Assembly (NCBI RefSeq): GCF_014873535.1
Contig: NZ_JADBEF010000001.1
Location: forward strand, 4,216,001 to 4,280,000
Direction of reading: 5' to 3'
Origin: Nonomuraea africana
GTDB lineage: Bacteria; Actinomycetota; Actinomycetes; Streptosporangiales; Streptosporangiaceae
DNA length: 64,000 bases
Shown: positions 52,094-62,325 of the stretch, piece by piece
Layout of the letters: each line of letters starts with the position of its first letter
Position numbering within the stretch: position 1 is the first letter of the stretch
Notes under the pieces: generated by a model
Told to the model about the DNA's origin: nothing
The model's database searches: none
What the model saw: the letters and a program-made list of their open reading frames with translations, nothing else
Position numbers and translations under genes: made by a program

Positions 52094-53415
52094 AGCACCT
52101 CCTGGACGGCAGCGGCGAGACGGTCGATGTCAGTGATGGAATGGCGTTCGGTCACGCAGACCAGCACCGTGCGGTCGTCGAGGGGGACGCCGCCGTAGAT
52201 GCCGCGAGCGCGCAACCCGTCGAGCAGGGCCGCGCTCGAGGGCACCTCGATGGCGAACTCGCGGAAGTGGATCGCGTCGCGGTGCAGCACCGTGACGGAC
52301 CCTGCGAGGGCGTCCATGGCGTAGCGGGTGCGGGCCAGGATGGTCTCGCCCAGGTCCCGCATGCCCTGCGGCCCCATGAGCGCCAGGTAGACGCCGGCCG
52401 TGATGCCCCAGAGGGCCGCGGCGGTTCCCACCCACTCCTTGCCCTCCTCGCGCAGGGCGAAGGAGGTGCGGTCGTAGAAGACGTCGCCGAAGCCGTACTC
52501 GCCGGGCACCTTGGTGGGGGCGATGCCGAACAGCCGGGAGGGGAACTCGGCTACCAGGGGCTCATGGTCCTGCGTGGCGATGTACCCGGCGTGGCCGCCG
52601 CCGTAGCTCTGGTGCATGCCGAGCGACTGGATGTCTCCGCAGGCGATGTCGGCGCCGTAGGAGGAGGGCGGGGCGAGGACTCCCAGCGAGATGGGATCGG
52701 CGCCGACCACGAGCAGCGCGCCGTGCGCGTGGGCGAGGTCGGCCAGCTCCCGTCCGCGCATCTCGACGACACCGTAGACGTTGGGAGTCTCCAGGTAGAT
52801 CGCCGCGAAGGAGTCGTCGAACTCCGCCACGGAGATCTCGCCGCCCTCGCCCACCGGGGCGAGGGCGATCTCGACGTCCGGGCTGAGGAAGTCGCGCAGC
52901 TTGCTCAGCTTGTCGGCGCTGACGGCCCCGCTGACGAGCACCTTCGAGCGACTGGTGTAGCGGCAGGCCATGCGCAGGGCCGTGCCCGCCGCCTGGAAGC
53001 CGTCGTAGGTGGGGACGTTGACCACGTCCATCTCGAGCAGTTCGCCCATCATGCTGACGTACTCGAACAGGGCCTGGAACCGTCCGTGGTCCTCGTACGG
53101 CTCGCCTGCGTAGGCGGTCAGGAACTCGCTCCGGGAGTTCACCTCGTCGCAGACGGCCGGCACGTAATGGGGGTAGCAGCCGAGCCCGAGGAAGCTCAGC
53201 GCCTCCTCGGTGTCGGTGACGCGGTCGAACAGGCCCTTCATGTGGCGCACGAGGTCGTGCTCGGCCGTGAAGGGCTCCGGGAGGTCGAGTGGCCGGGCCA
53301 GGCGCAGGTCCGCCGGGATGTCGGCGTAGAACTCCTCGACGCTCGACGCGCCGATGGCGGCGAGCATCTCGGCCCGCACGCCGGGCTCGGCGTTCGGAAT
53401 GTACGGGTGCGTCAC
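52090..53415 (-). CDS. gcvPA: Glycine dehydrogenase (decarboxylating) subunit 1
   Basis: 441 residues, the partner half of the split P-protein. Typical stretches are FLGLGCYPHYVPAVCDEV, FLTAYAGEPYEDHGRFQALFEY, NVPTYDGFQAAGTALRMA and GGHAGYIATQDH, plus EYGFGDVFYDRTSFALREEGKEW. It lies directly before gcvPB so the two form one heterodimeric enzyme. GTG at 53415 overlaps the beta-galactosidase stop by four bases. No glycine riboswitch is seen before it; expression depends on the upstream promoter at 55.4 kb. Confidence 0.95.
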   Translation of the reverse strand: MTHPYIPNAEPGVRAEMLAAIGASSVEEFYADIPADLRLARPLDLPEPFTAEHDLVRHMKGLFDRVTDTEEALSFLGLGCYPHYVPAVCDEVNSRSEFLTAYAGEPYEDHGRFQALFEYVSMMGELLEMDVVNVPTYDGFQAAGTALRMACRYTSRSKVLVSGAVSADKLSKLRDFLSPDVEIALAPVGEGGEISVAEFDDSFAAIYLETPNVYGVVEMRGRELADLAHAHGALLVVGADPISLGVLAPPSSYGADIACGDIQSLGMHQSYGGGHAGYIATQDHEPLVAEFPSRLFGIAPTKVPGEYGFGDVFYDRTSFALREEGKEWVGTAAALWGITAGVYLALMGPQGMRDLGETILARTRYAMDALAGSVTVLHRDAIHFREFAIEVPSSAALLDGLRARGIYGGVPLDDRTVLVCVTERHSITDIDRLAAAVQEVL

Positions 53416-55379
53416 GTGTCTCCTTCGATCCTGAGCACGACGGCGTCGCGCGCGGCGAGGGTGATGACCCCTCGCAGGTCGGTTTCGCTGAGCAGGTCCC
53501 TGCCTGGCTGCGGAAGGGCGACCTGCTGCGGGGTGCTGGTGTGGTTGAGCAGGAAGAGGTGGTTCTCCCGCCGGGTGGCCTCGACGCCGAGGGGGACGTC
53601 CAGAGCCGGGACGTCGTGCAGCACGCGGTCGAGGACGGGCGTGAGGTCGTCGAGGAGGCAGCTGAGGTAGGTGGCGTTGCCGTTGCGGGTGATGGCGGGC
53701 AGGCCGTCCAGGTCTCCGCCCTCGTAGCGGGCGAGGACCTCCACGGCGTCGCCGACCACGCGCGGCCACTCCGCCCACGTCCTGGCGAGGCCGACGTCGC
53801 CACCGGCGTCCCGTACCCGCTGGGTGACTCCGTCGGCGAGCGGCCAGAACTCGTCGATCGCGAGGCCCAGCAGCTCGCGGAGCGGGCCGGGGGCGCCGCC
53901 GTCGTGGACCTGGTCCGACTCGTCGACCACGCCGCTGAACGGGCCGACGACCAGCTCGCCCGTGACCGACGCCAGCGCCTTGGCCTGCTCGGCCGTACAC
54001 AGGTAGAGGTTGGGCACGATCACCACGCGGTAGGCCGACAGATCACGGTCCGGGGGCGCCAGGTCGACGGCGATCCCGCGGGCGTGCAGCGGCGCGTACC
54101 AGGCCAGCAGCAGGTCCTTGAGCTTGAGGCGGTTCGACGGCATCGACTCCGGCGCCTCCAGACCCCACCAGCTGTCCCAGCCCAGGACGAGCGCCACCTC
54201 TGCGCGCGTGGTGGTACCCGCGACCTCGGCCAGCCGCTGGAGGTCCGCGCCGAGCCGCAGCGTGTCCTGCCAGCCGCGCGTCGTGGTGCCACCGTGCGGG
54301 AGCAGGGCCGAGTGGAACTTCTCCGGACCGTACTTCGCCTGTCGCCACTGGAAGAACATCACTCCGTCGGCGCCGTGGGCCACCGCCTGGAGGCTGTGCA
54401 GGCGCATCATGCCGGGCGGCTTGGGCACGTTGACCTCGCGCCACGACACCGCCGACGGCGCCGACTCCAGCAGCAGCCAGGGGCGTTGCTTGAGCGAGCG
54501 CATGAGGTCATAGCTCAGGGCGACCGCCACGTGCGACTCGGGGTCGGCCGGGTCGGGGTAGGCGTCGTCGCTCACCAGGTCCTCGGCCGCCGCCCACGAC
54601 CAGTAGTCGAGACCGTGCAGGATGCTCATGAAGTTCGTGGTGACCGGTACGGCCGGCGTGACCTCGCGCAGCGCGTCCCGCTCGGCGGTGAACAGCTCCA
54701 GCAGCGCGTCGCTGCAGAAGCGGCGCCAGTCGAGGAGTTGGGCCGGGTTGACGGGGCCTGGCGCCTTGCGGGGCGGCTCGATCTGCTCGAACCCCGTGTA
54801 GTGCTGACCCCAGCAGGAGGTGCCCCAGGCGGTGTTCAGCGCGCCGACCGTGCCGTAGCGGGCCTGCAGCCAGGCGCGGAAGTGGCGGGCGGACTCGGGG
54901 CAGAAGCATTCGAGCGTGTGGTCGGCGTACTCGTTGCCGACGTGCCACATCGCCAGCGCCGGATGCTCGGCGTACCGGGTGGCGATCGCCGTCGCGAGGC
55001 GCACGGTGTGCTCGCGGAAGACCGGCGAGCTGGGGCAGTATCCCTGCCGGGACCCGAACTCCAGCCGCACTCCATGGGCGTCGACCGGCATGGCCTCCGG
55101 GTGCGCCCTGACCAGCCAGGGCGGCGGGGTGGCGGTCGCGGTGGCCAGGTCGGCGGACACCCCGTGCTCGTGGAGGAGGTCGAGGACGCGGTCCAGCCAC
55201 CCGAAGTCGTACACGCCCGGCGCGGGCTCGAGCCGCGACCAGGAAAAGACCGCGACGGTGGCCATGGTGACCCCGGCCTCGGCCATGAGCCGGACGTCCT
55301 CGGCCCAGACCTCCTCCGGCCATTGCTCGGGGTTGTAGTCACCGCCGAACAGCAGCCCCGGCACTCGGGTCAGGCGCAC
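53412..55379 (-). CDS. GH42 beta-galactosidase
   Basis: 655 residues, full length, no signal peptide. The TIM barrel starts GLLFGGDYNPEQWPEEVW; the acid/base Glu is in MWHVGNEYADH (about 150) and the nucleophile Glu in RPWLLLESAPSAVSW (about 302). A trimerisation domain and a C-terminal beta domain follow. Family members hydrolyse beta-galactosides or arabinosides. GTG at 55379 is eight bases after AAAGGA. First gene of the nine-gene run, just behind the promoter opposite gntR. Confidence 0.94.
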   Translation of the reverse strand: MRLTRVPGLLFGGDYNPEQWPEEVWAEDVRLMAEAGVTMATVAVFSWSRLEPAPGVYDFGWLDRVLDLLHEHGVSADLATATATPPPWLVRAHPEAMPVDAHGVRLEFGSRQGYCPSSPVFREHTVRLATAIATRYAEHPALAMWHVGNEYADHTLECFCPESARHFRAWLQARYGTVGALNTAWGTSCWGQHYTGFEQIEPPRKAPGPVNPAQLLDWRRFCSDALLELFTAERDALREVTPAVPVTTNFMSILHGLDYWSWAAAEDLVSDDAYPDPADPESHVAVALSYDLMRSLKQRPWLLLESAPSAVSWREVNVPKPPGMMRLHSLQAVAHGADGVMFFQWRQAKYGPEKFHSALLPHGGTTTRGWQDTLRLGADLQRLAEVAGTTTRAEVALVLGWDSWWGLEAPESMPSNRLKLKDLLLAWYAPLHARGIAVDLAPPDRDLSAYRVVIVPNLYLCTAEQAKALASVTGELVVGPFSGVVDESDQVHDGGAPGPLRELLGLAIDEFWPLADGVTQRVRDAGGDVGLARTWAEWPRVVGDAVEVLARYEGGDLDGLPAITRNGNATYLSCLLDDLTPVLDRVLHDVPALDVPLGVEATRRENHLFLLNHTSTPQQVALPQPGRDLLSETDLRGVITLAARDAVVLRIEGDT

Positions 55380-55421
55380 TCCTTTGATCCTTTCTGGATG
55401 TCCGTAAATCTGTATTCAGAA

Positions 55422-55451
55422 TTCATAGTGTAGTATTTTGCATTACGTCAA
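55422..55451 (-). promoter_or_regulatory. Promoter of the beta-galactosidase/glycine decarboxylase operon
   Basis: Minus-strand -35 TTGACG (55451-55446) and -10 TATGAA (55427-55422) are 18 bases apart, in the only strikingly AT-rich stretch of the window (about 55381-55450). Transcription should start near 55415. The divergent gntR gene shares this region. I find no clean palindromic operator; short half-sites (GTA/TAC) could be the binding element. Confidence 0.55.
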
Positions 55452-55488
55452 GCGCTAAGCAGATCAGGGCCAAGACCTAAGGAGCCTC

Positions 55489-56136
55489 ATGCCGATCGAG
55501 CGGCGACCGCTACGCGAGCAGATCAGGGAAGAGCTGCTGAGCAGGCTCGATCGGGGTGACTTCGCCGCGGGGACGGACATCAACGAGGTCGCGCTGGCGA
55601 CCGAGCTCGGCGTCAGCCGCACCCCGCTGCGCGAGGCCCTGATCACCTTGGCGGGCGAGGGCGTGCTGGAAAGCAACCAGGGCAAGGGATTCCGGTTCGC
55701 GCCGGTGAGCCGGAACGAGTTCAGGGAGCTCTGCGAGATCGTCGCCGCGCTGGAGTCGCTGGCTCTCGAGCGCTCCGACCCCGCCTACCTGCGTGAGATC
55801 GCGCCCAAGCTACTCACGCTGGCCCGCGACTTCCCCGACAGCGTCGCCGAGCAGCAGGTGATAGAACGCCACGACGACGAGTGGCACGACCTGCTGCTGA
55901 GCGGCTGCCGCAACGAGCGCCTGCTGGATCTCATCACCAGCGTCAAGGCCGGGATGCGCCGCTACGCCCACCTGCTCGCGGGCGACGAGACGCCCCTGGA
56001 GCGCGAGCAGGCCGAGCACTGCCGCGTGGCCGAGCTCCTCATGGCCGGCGACCTGCCCCAGGCCGCCGAGGCCCTGCGCGACAACTGGGTCAACGGGATG
56101 GAGCGGATGATGTCGCGCATCCCCGCCTCCTCCTGA
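55489..56136 (+). CDS. GntR-family regulator, FadR (FCD) subfamily
   Basis: 215 residues. The winged helix-turn-helix (about 5-70) contains LREQIREELLSRLDRGDF and ELGVSRTPLREALITLAGEG. The C-terminal FCD ligand domain (about 80-210) has the expected metal-site pattern, with Asp/His residues in ERHDDEWHDLLLSGCRNERL and EQAEHCRVAELLMAGD. AAGGAG precedes the ATG. Divergent from the beta-galactosidase operon, so it is the likely regulator of the cluster; FCD regulators often sense organic or sugar acids. Confidence 0.9.
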   Translation: MPIERRPLREQIREELLSRLDRGDFAAGTDINEVALATELGVSRTPLREALITLAGEGVLESNQGKGFRFAPVSRNEFRELCEIVAALESLALERSDPAYLREIAPKLLTLARDFPDSVAEQQVIERHDDEWHDLLLSGCRNERLLDLITSVKAGMRRYAHLLAGDETPLEREQAEHCRVAELLMAGDLPQAAEALRDNWVNGMERMMSRIPASS

Positions 56137-56267
56137 CGGAGCATGCGTGATGGACGGGCGGCCACCGATCCCCCGAGGGGCACGGAGAAGCCCCGGGTAC
56201 GACGCGGGACCCGCCCCGGCTCAGCGTCTCCAGGCAGGTCCCGTGTGGTGTTGCGGGCGGGAGAGGG

Positions 56268-58376
<2,109 letters not shown>

Positions 58377-58530
58377 GTTTCTCACTGTAGGTGGTGGCAC
58401 CGACATTTCTTACGGCGAGCCGCCCCACCCCACCCCACCCCGGTCACCGGCTGACCCACGTCCGAGCACGCCACTCCAGCCGGACTCCGGTCCCCGCCGT
58501 CACGTCAGGGTCGTCTTTCCGGCCACTCGT

Positions 58531-58555
58531 GAACGTGTGCCCCCTCCACACCGTC
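58531..58555 (+). promoter_or_regulatory. ECF-type promoter before the truncated sigma factor
   Basis: GAAC (58531-58534) and CGTC (58552-58555) are separated by 17 bases, the classic ECF sigma -35/-10 pair, 24 bases before the start codon. It suggests that the gene was, or is, autoregulated. The rest of 58377-58530 holds a CCCCA run near 58430 and nothing else that I recognise. Confidence 0.5.
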
Positions 58556-58578
58556 TATATCGGGATGGAAGGGACCAC

Positions 58579-59004
58579 ATGACCGACGACCTGCTGTTCG
58601 AGACGTTCGTCGCCGACCGGGCCGACGCGCTGATGAGATGCGCCTACGCGCTCACCGGCAACCCGCACGACGCGGCGGATCTGGTGCAGGAGGCGCTGGT
58701 GCGGCTGCGCGGCTCCTGGTCGCGCGTGCGCGGCAAGCACGATCCCGAGAGCTACGTGAGGGTGACGATGACGCGCCTGCACATCACGGTGTGGCGCAGG
58801 CGGCGGCGCGAGTACCTCGCGGGGGAGCCTCCCGACCGGCAGGTCGCCGACACGCCGTCGCTGTGGGCCGACTTCGACTCCGACCTGTGGAGGCGGCTGC
58901 CCAGGCGCCAGCGGGCGATGATCGTGCTGCGCACCCCGGGCCTGTTCGCCTACGAGCTGGACGGCAAGCTGATCCTCGTCGACCTCACCGTAGCCGGACG
59001 CTGA
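58579..59004 (+). CDS. SigE-family ECF sigma factor missing region 4, fused to an unrelated tail
   Basis: 141 residues. Region 2 is intact (FVADRADALMRCAYALTGNP, AADLVQEALVRLRGSWSRV, then YVRVTMTRLHITVWRRRRRE, the core/-10-binding part). The linker leads to the beginning of region 4, LWRRLPRRQRAMIVLR, but the -35-binding helix-turn-helix is absent. Instead the frame runs into TPGLFAYELDGKLILVDLTV and stops. Usual length is about 165-180. It looks like a deletion joining the sigma gene to the end of a downstream gene. ATG at 58579 has GGAAGGGA upstream, so a protein is probably still made. Confidence 0.75.
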   Translation: MTDDLLFETFVADRADALMRCAYALTGNPHDAADLVQEALVRLRGSWSRVRGKHDPESYVRVTMTRLHITVWRRRRREYLAGEPPDRQVADTPSLWADFDSDLWRRLPRRQRAMIVLRTPGLFAYELDGKLILVDLTVAGR

Positions 59005-59087
59005 CCGTGTCGAAATCCTTTTGCAAGCGATCATCAAGGGATGGCCGATACGGTACGTATTCCCCCTGATTCGATGAGAGAGGTGCG

Positions 59088-60995
59088 ATGTCTCGACCAA
59101 GAGAGGCCCTGATCCAGGCAGGTCAGGGCATAGCCCAGGCCGTGGCCCAAGGCGGCGACGTACGGCAGGCCATGGGGCAGGCCGTCGAGCAGGCCATGGG
59201 ACAGGCAGGGCAGCTGGCCGGGCAGGCACCTGGTTTCCAGCTCAACCCGCGCGACTTCCTGGCCGCCCGTGACGGCGGTGCCTCGGTCGGCACGGTGATC
59301 GAGGCCCGCACGGCCTCCCTGAACGAGGCCGGCGAGATCATCAGCCGCAGCTTCACCGAGCAGGGCAGGAACGGCGAGCCGCTGCACGTCATCTCGCCCG
59401 TCGTGATCCCCAAGGGGAGCACGGCGAAGGTGCTCATCCCGCTCGGCATCCTCGTGGTGCTCGGCCTGGTCGGCGCGCTCGGCAACGTCGTGCCCGGCAT
59501 CGACGTGCTGTTCGGCCCGCACTACTGGCTGGTGCTGGTGCTGGCCGCCGCCTTCCTGTGGTGGCGGCGCAGCGTCGTCATGGTGCCGGAGGGCTGCAAG
59601 GCGCTGATCACCAAGTTCGGCAAGCTGGTGCACATCGCCGACCCCGGCAGGGTGACGCTGTTCAACCCGTGGAAGCGGGTCAGCTACATCGTCAACACCA
59701 CCCGCGAGTACCCGTTCAACGCGCCCATCCGCGAGGCGCCGACCCAGCAGGGCGTCAAGGCGAGCGTCGACCTGTTCCTGCAGTTCAGGATCGAGAACCC
59801 GGCGGAGTTCATCTTCGTGCTCGGCTCGGTCAGCGGCTTCCAGTCCAAGCTGCAGAACGCCATCAGCGAGGTCACCCGCTCGCTCATCTACGCCCAGCGC
59901 GCCGAGGACATCTACGACCTGGTGGGCGAGAGCACGCTCGGCATGCTCGACAACCTCAACCAGCAGTTCCTGCCTGCCGTACGGCTGACGGATGTCAACA
60001 TCACGCACGCCGAGCCGTCCAGCCAGGAGTACCGGATGGACCTGGCGGCCCCCGAGATGGTCAGGGTGGCCAAGGAGGCCTACACCTACGAGTACGAGCT
60101 GCAGCTGCGCAAGGAGCAGAACGAGGGCGACCTGATCAAGGAGCTCGCCGGGCTTCAGGAGACGCTGAGCGCCATCCAGGCCGAGATCGCCGCCTACCAG
60201 GCGCGCATGGACACCGCGCTGGAGCGGGCCTCCCACCAGGCCAAGGCGCAGGCCAGGCAGCGGCTGGTGGAGGCGGAGTCGACCGCCAACGCCAACGCCG
60301 CGCTGCTGGAGGCGCAGGCGCTCGACATCCGCGCGCTGTCGGCCGCCGAAGCCCCCGAGATCCTCGACTACCGCTTCCAGCAGGACCTGCTGGACAAGCT
60401 GGAGTCGGTCGCCGGACGGCTGCCGCAGGTCGTGCAGGTCGGAGAGGAGAGCGACATCGACTTCCTCGCCCTGGCCCAGCAGCTGGTCGGCGGCAAGGAC
60501 GCGGTGCTGTACTCGGCCGAGGACATGGCCGCGATCAGGTCGAGGCTGGCCGAGATCGAGCAGCGCGTCGAGGAGCGCGGCGAGGAGATCGCCGCGCTGC
60601 TCAAGGGCGGCCCCGGAACCACCGAGACCACGATCGTCGAGGAGGCCGCCGTCCCCGAGGTCCCCGGCCCCGGCTCCGCATGGCCGGCCGTGGACGTCGA
60701 GGCCACCATCGAGCGCCCGATGCGGATGCCGGCCCCCGAGCCGAGCCCGTCCGTGCCCAGCGCGCTGCCCGCCTACGAGCGGCCCGCCCCCGCGTCCCCG
60801 CCGCCTCCGCCGCCCGCTCCGCCGGTGAGCAGAGGCCCGGCCGTACCGGGCCAGCCGCCGGTGACGCCCCCGGCGACGCCGTCCGGGTGGCCCACGCCGC
60901 CGGACCCGCAGGGCGCCCGCCCGCTGGGCACCCCGGTCTGGCCCGCCCAGCCACCGCAGTCCAGCACCGACGCGCAGGAGGGTGAGACCCGATGA
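59088..60995 (+). CDS. SPFH-domain (flotillin/stomatin-like) membrane protein 1
   Basis: 635 residues. An N-terminal Gln/Gly/Ala-rich region (about 8-50, repeats such as GQAVEQAMGQAGQLAGQ) precedes two close membrane segments (about 112-155). An SPFH/band-7 domain follows (VVMVPEGCKALITKFGK to about 320). A long Glu/Ala-rich coiled coil (about 335-450) and a Pro-rich C-terminal tail (about 520-635) complete it. SPFH proteins assemble into large membrane rings that organise lipids and proteases. The stop overlaps the start of the second SPFH gene (ATGA), so the two probably form a hetero-oligomer. GAGAGGTG precedes the ATG. Confidence 0.88.
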   Translation: MSRPREALIQAGQGIAQAVAQGGDVRQAMGQAVEQAMGQAGQLAGQAPGFQLNPRDFLAARDGGASVGTVIEARTASLNEAGEIISRSFTEQGRNGEPLHVISPVVIPKGSTAKVLIPLGILVVLGLVGALGNVVPGIDVLFGPHYWLVLVLAAAFLWWRRSVVMVPEGCKALITKFGKLVHIADPGRVTLFNPWKRVSYIVNTTREYPFNAPIREAPTQQGVKASVDLFLQFRIENPAEFIFVLGSVSGFQSKLQNAISEVTRSLIYAQRAEDIYDLVGESTLGMLDNLNQQFLPAVRLTDVNITHAEPSSQEYRMDLAAPEMVRVAKEAYTYEYELQLRKEQNEGDLIKELAGLQETLSAIQAEIAAYQARMDTALERASHQAKAQARQRLVEAESTANANAALLEAQALDIRALSAAEAPEILDYRFQQDLLDKLESVAGRLPQVVQVGEESDIDFLALAQQLVGGKDAVLYSAEDMAAIRSRLAEIEQRVEERGEEIAALLKGGPGTTETTIVEEAAVPEVPGPGSAWPAVDVEATIERPMRMPAPEPSPSVPSALPAYERPAPASPPPPPPAPPVSRGPAVPGQPPVTPPATPSGWPTPPDPQGARPLGTPVWPAQPPQSSTDAQEGETR

Positions 60996-62224
60996 GCAGG
61001 GACTTCTCCAAGATCAAGGAGTCGCTGGCCTCCTGGTCCGACATCCGCCAGCTGCTGCGCGGCGGCGAGCAGGGCCAGCTCGTCCCCGTGGTCATCCCCA
61101 AGGACAGGCGCGGCTTCGCGTGGATGACGCTGGTGTTCCTGGCCGTGTACTTCGCCGGCATGGCCGTCGTCGCCGGGCTCGTGCTCGCGGCGCTGGCCGC
61201 CGTGCTGGTGCTGCTCATCGGGCTGATCTGGATGTGGCGGCGCGCCATCATCGAGATCGAGGAGGGCACCACGGGCGTCCGCAGCAGGTGGGGCGCCATC
61301 ACCGGGGTGCTGCCCCCTGGCCGCCACTACCTGTGGCTGCCCTGGGACAGGGTGGACGCGGTCGTCGACACCTCCACCGAGATCCCCTACTCCGCGCCGA
61401 TCTCGGCCTGCCCGACGGCCGAGAACGTGCCGCTGAAGTCGATCGAGTTCTTCCTGAAGTTCCGCATCATCGACCCCGTGGCGTTCGTCCGGACGATCGG
61501 CGCGGGCAACTTCGACCTCGTGCTCTCCAGCGCCGTCCAGGACGCGATCAGGCAGCGCAGCCGCAGGGTCAACACCGAGCGCGCCTACGACCTGCGCGGC
61601 TCCGACGTCGGCGACATGCAGGAGGCGCTCAACCGCCAGCTCGGCAGGTACGGCGTGCGTGTCACCGGCGCCAACATCCCCGACGTGCAGCTGCCCGACC
61701 AGTACCAGCAGCACCTGGCCACCAGGGAGAAGGTGGCCAAGGAGCTGTCGGCCTACGAGCGCGAGTGGGAGCTGACCCGCAAGCGCCGCATCGACACGCT
61801 GCTGATGGAGATCGAACGGTCGAAGAAGACCCGTGACGCCCGGGTCGTGGAGGTCAGGGCCGCGGCCAACACCGCCCGCAAGGACGTCGCGCGGATGCTG
61901 GAGGAGCAGGAGACCGAGGCCCAGCGGGTGCGCTGGGAGATCGAGGCGCGCGGCAAGGCCGACCTCACCTCCGCGGAGAACGAGGCGAAGGCGCTGCGCC
62001 ACCTGGCCCACTCCTACCGCGACAACCGCGCCGTCCTGCAGTACGAGCTGGCCCGCCGCCGTCTCGACGTCGGCGCCAAGCTGGCCGAGAACGCCCCGCA
62101 ACCCCTCGTCGTGCGTACGGCGAGCGGTCAGGGCGACTCGGCGCTCTCCACCCTGCTCCTGGCTCAGCTGCTGCCCCGGATCACCGGGAACGGTCCGGCC
62201 AAGCCGTCCGTTGGCCACGAATGA
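60992..62224 (+). CDS. SPFH-domain (flotillin/stomatin-like) membrane protein 2
   Basis: 410 residues. Two membrane segments (about 46-85), then an SPFH domain (IEIEEGTTGVRSRWGAITGV to about 240, including VPLKSIEFFLKFRIIDPVAF) and a charged coiled coil (about 245-350) rich in Lys/Arg/Glu. It lacks the Pro-rich tail of its partner. Translationally coupled to it. The last codons and stop lie inside the left arm of a 17-bp inverted repeat. Confidence 0.88.
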   Translation: MSRDFSKIKESLASWSDIRQLLRGGEQGQLVPVVIPKDRRGFAWMTLVFLAVYFAGMAVVAGLVLAALAAVLVLLIGLIWMWRRAIIEIEEGTTGVRSRWGAITGVLPPGRHYLWLPWDRVDAVVDTSTEIPYSAPISACPTAENVPLKSIEFFLKFRIIDPVAFVRTIGAGNFDLVLSSAVQDAIRQRSRRVNTERAYDLRGSDVGDMQEALNRQLGRYGVRVTGANIPDVQLPDQYQQHLATREKVAKELSAYEREWELTRKRRIDTLLMEIERSKKTRDARVVEVRAAANTARKDVARMLEEQETEAQRVRWEIEARGKADLTSAENEAKALRHLAHSYRDNRAVLQYELARRRLDVGAKLAENAPQPLVVRTASGQGDSALSTLLLAQLLPRITGNGPAKPSVGHE

Positions 62225-62306
62225 GAAACGTGCGCGGGAGACCGCCCAAAGTAGTTGGATCCGGTTAGACAGATGGACGCGGTCCATTACGCACGTTTCT
62301 CATTCG
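62218..62306. promoter_or_regulatory. 17-bp perfect inverted repeat framing the spo0M leader
   Basis: CGAATGAGAAACGTGCG (62218-62234) and CGCACGTTTCTCATTCG (62290-62306) are exact reverse complements, 55 bases apart. The left arm covers the SPFH2 stop codon; the right arm ends 11 bases before GAGGAG, the spo0M ribosome site. Inside is a further palindrome, ATGGAC-GCG-GTCCAT (62273-62287), suited to a dimeric regulator. The arm core AATGAGAAACGT recurs at 14252-14263 upstream of the L,D-transpeptidase. Confidence 0.65.
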
Positions 62307-62325
62307 AAAAACCCGAGGAGAACCC

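Noticed and set aside
55381..55488. A palindromic GntR operator between gntR and the galactosidase gene
   Set aside because: I looked for paired arms (for example around GAATTC and TAGTATTTTGCATTAC) and found only partial half-sites, not enough to define an operator.
52090..55489. Glycine riboswitch controlling gcvPA/gcvPB
   Set aside because: gcvPA overlaps the beta-galactosidase stop codon, so there is no leader; and the 110-base region before the galactosidase is AT rich without tandem aptamer features.
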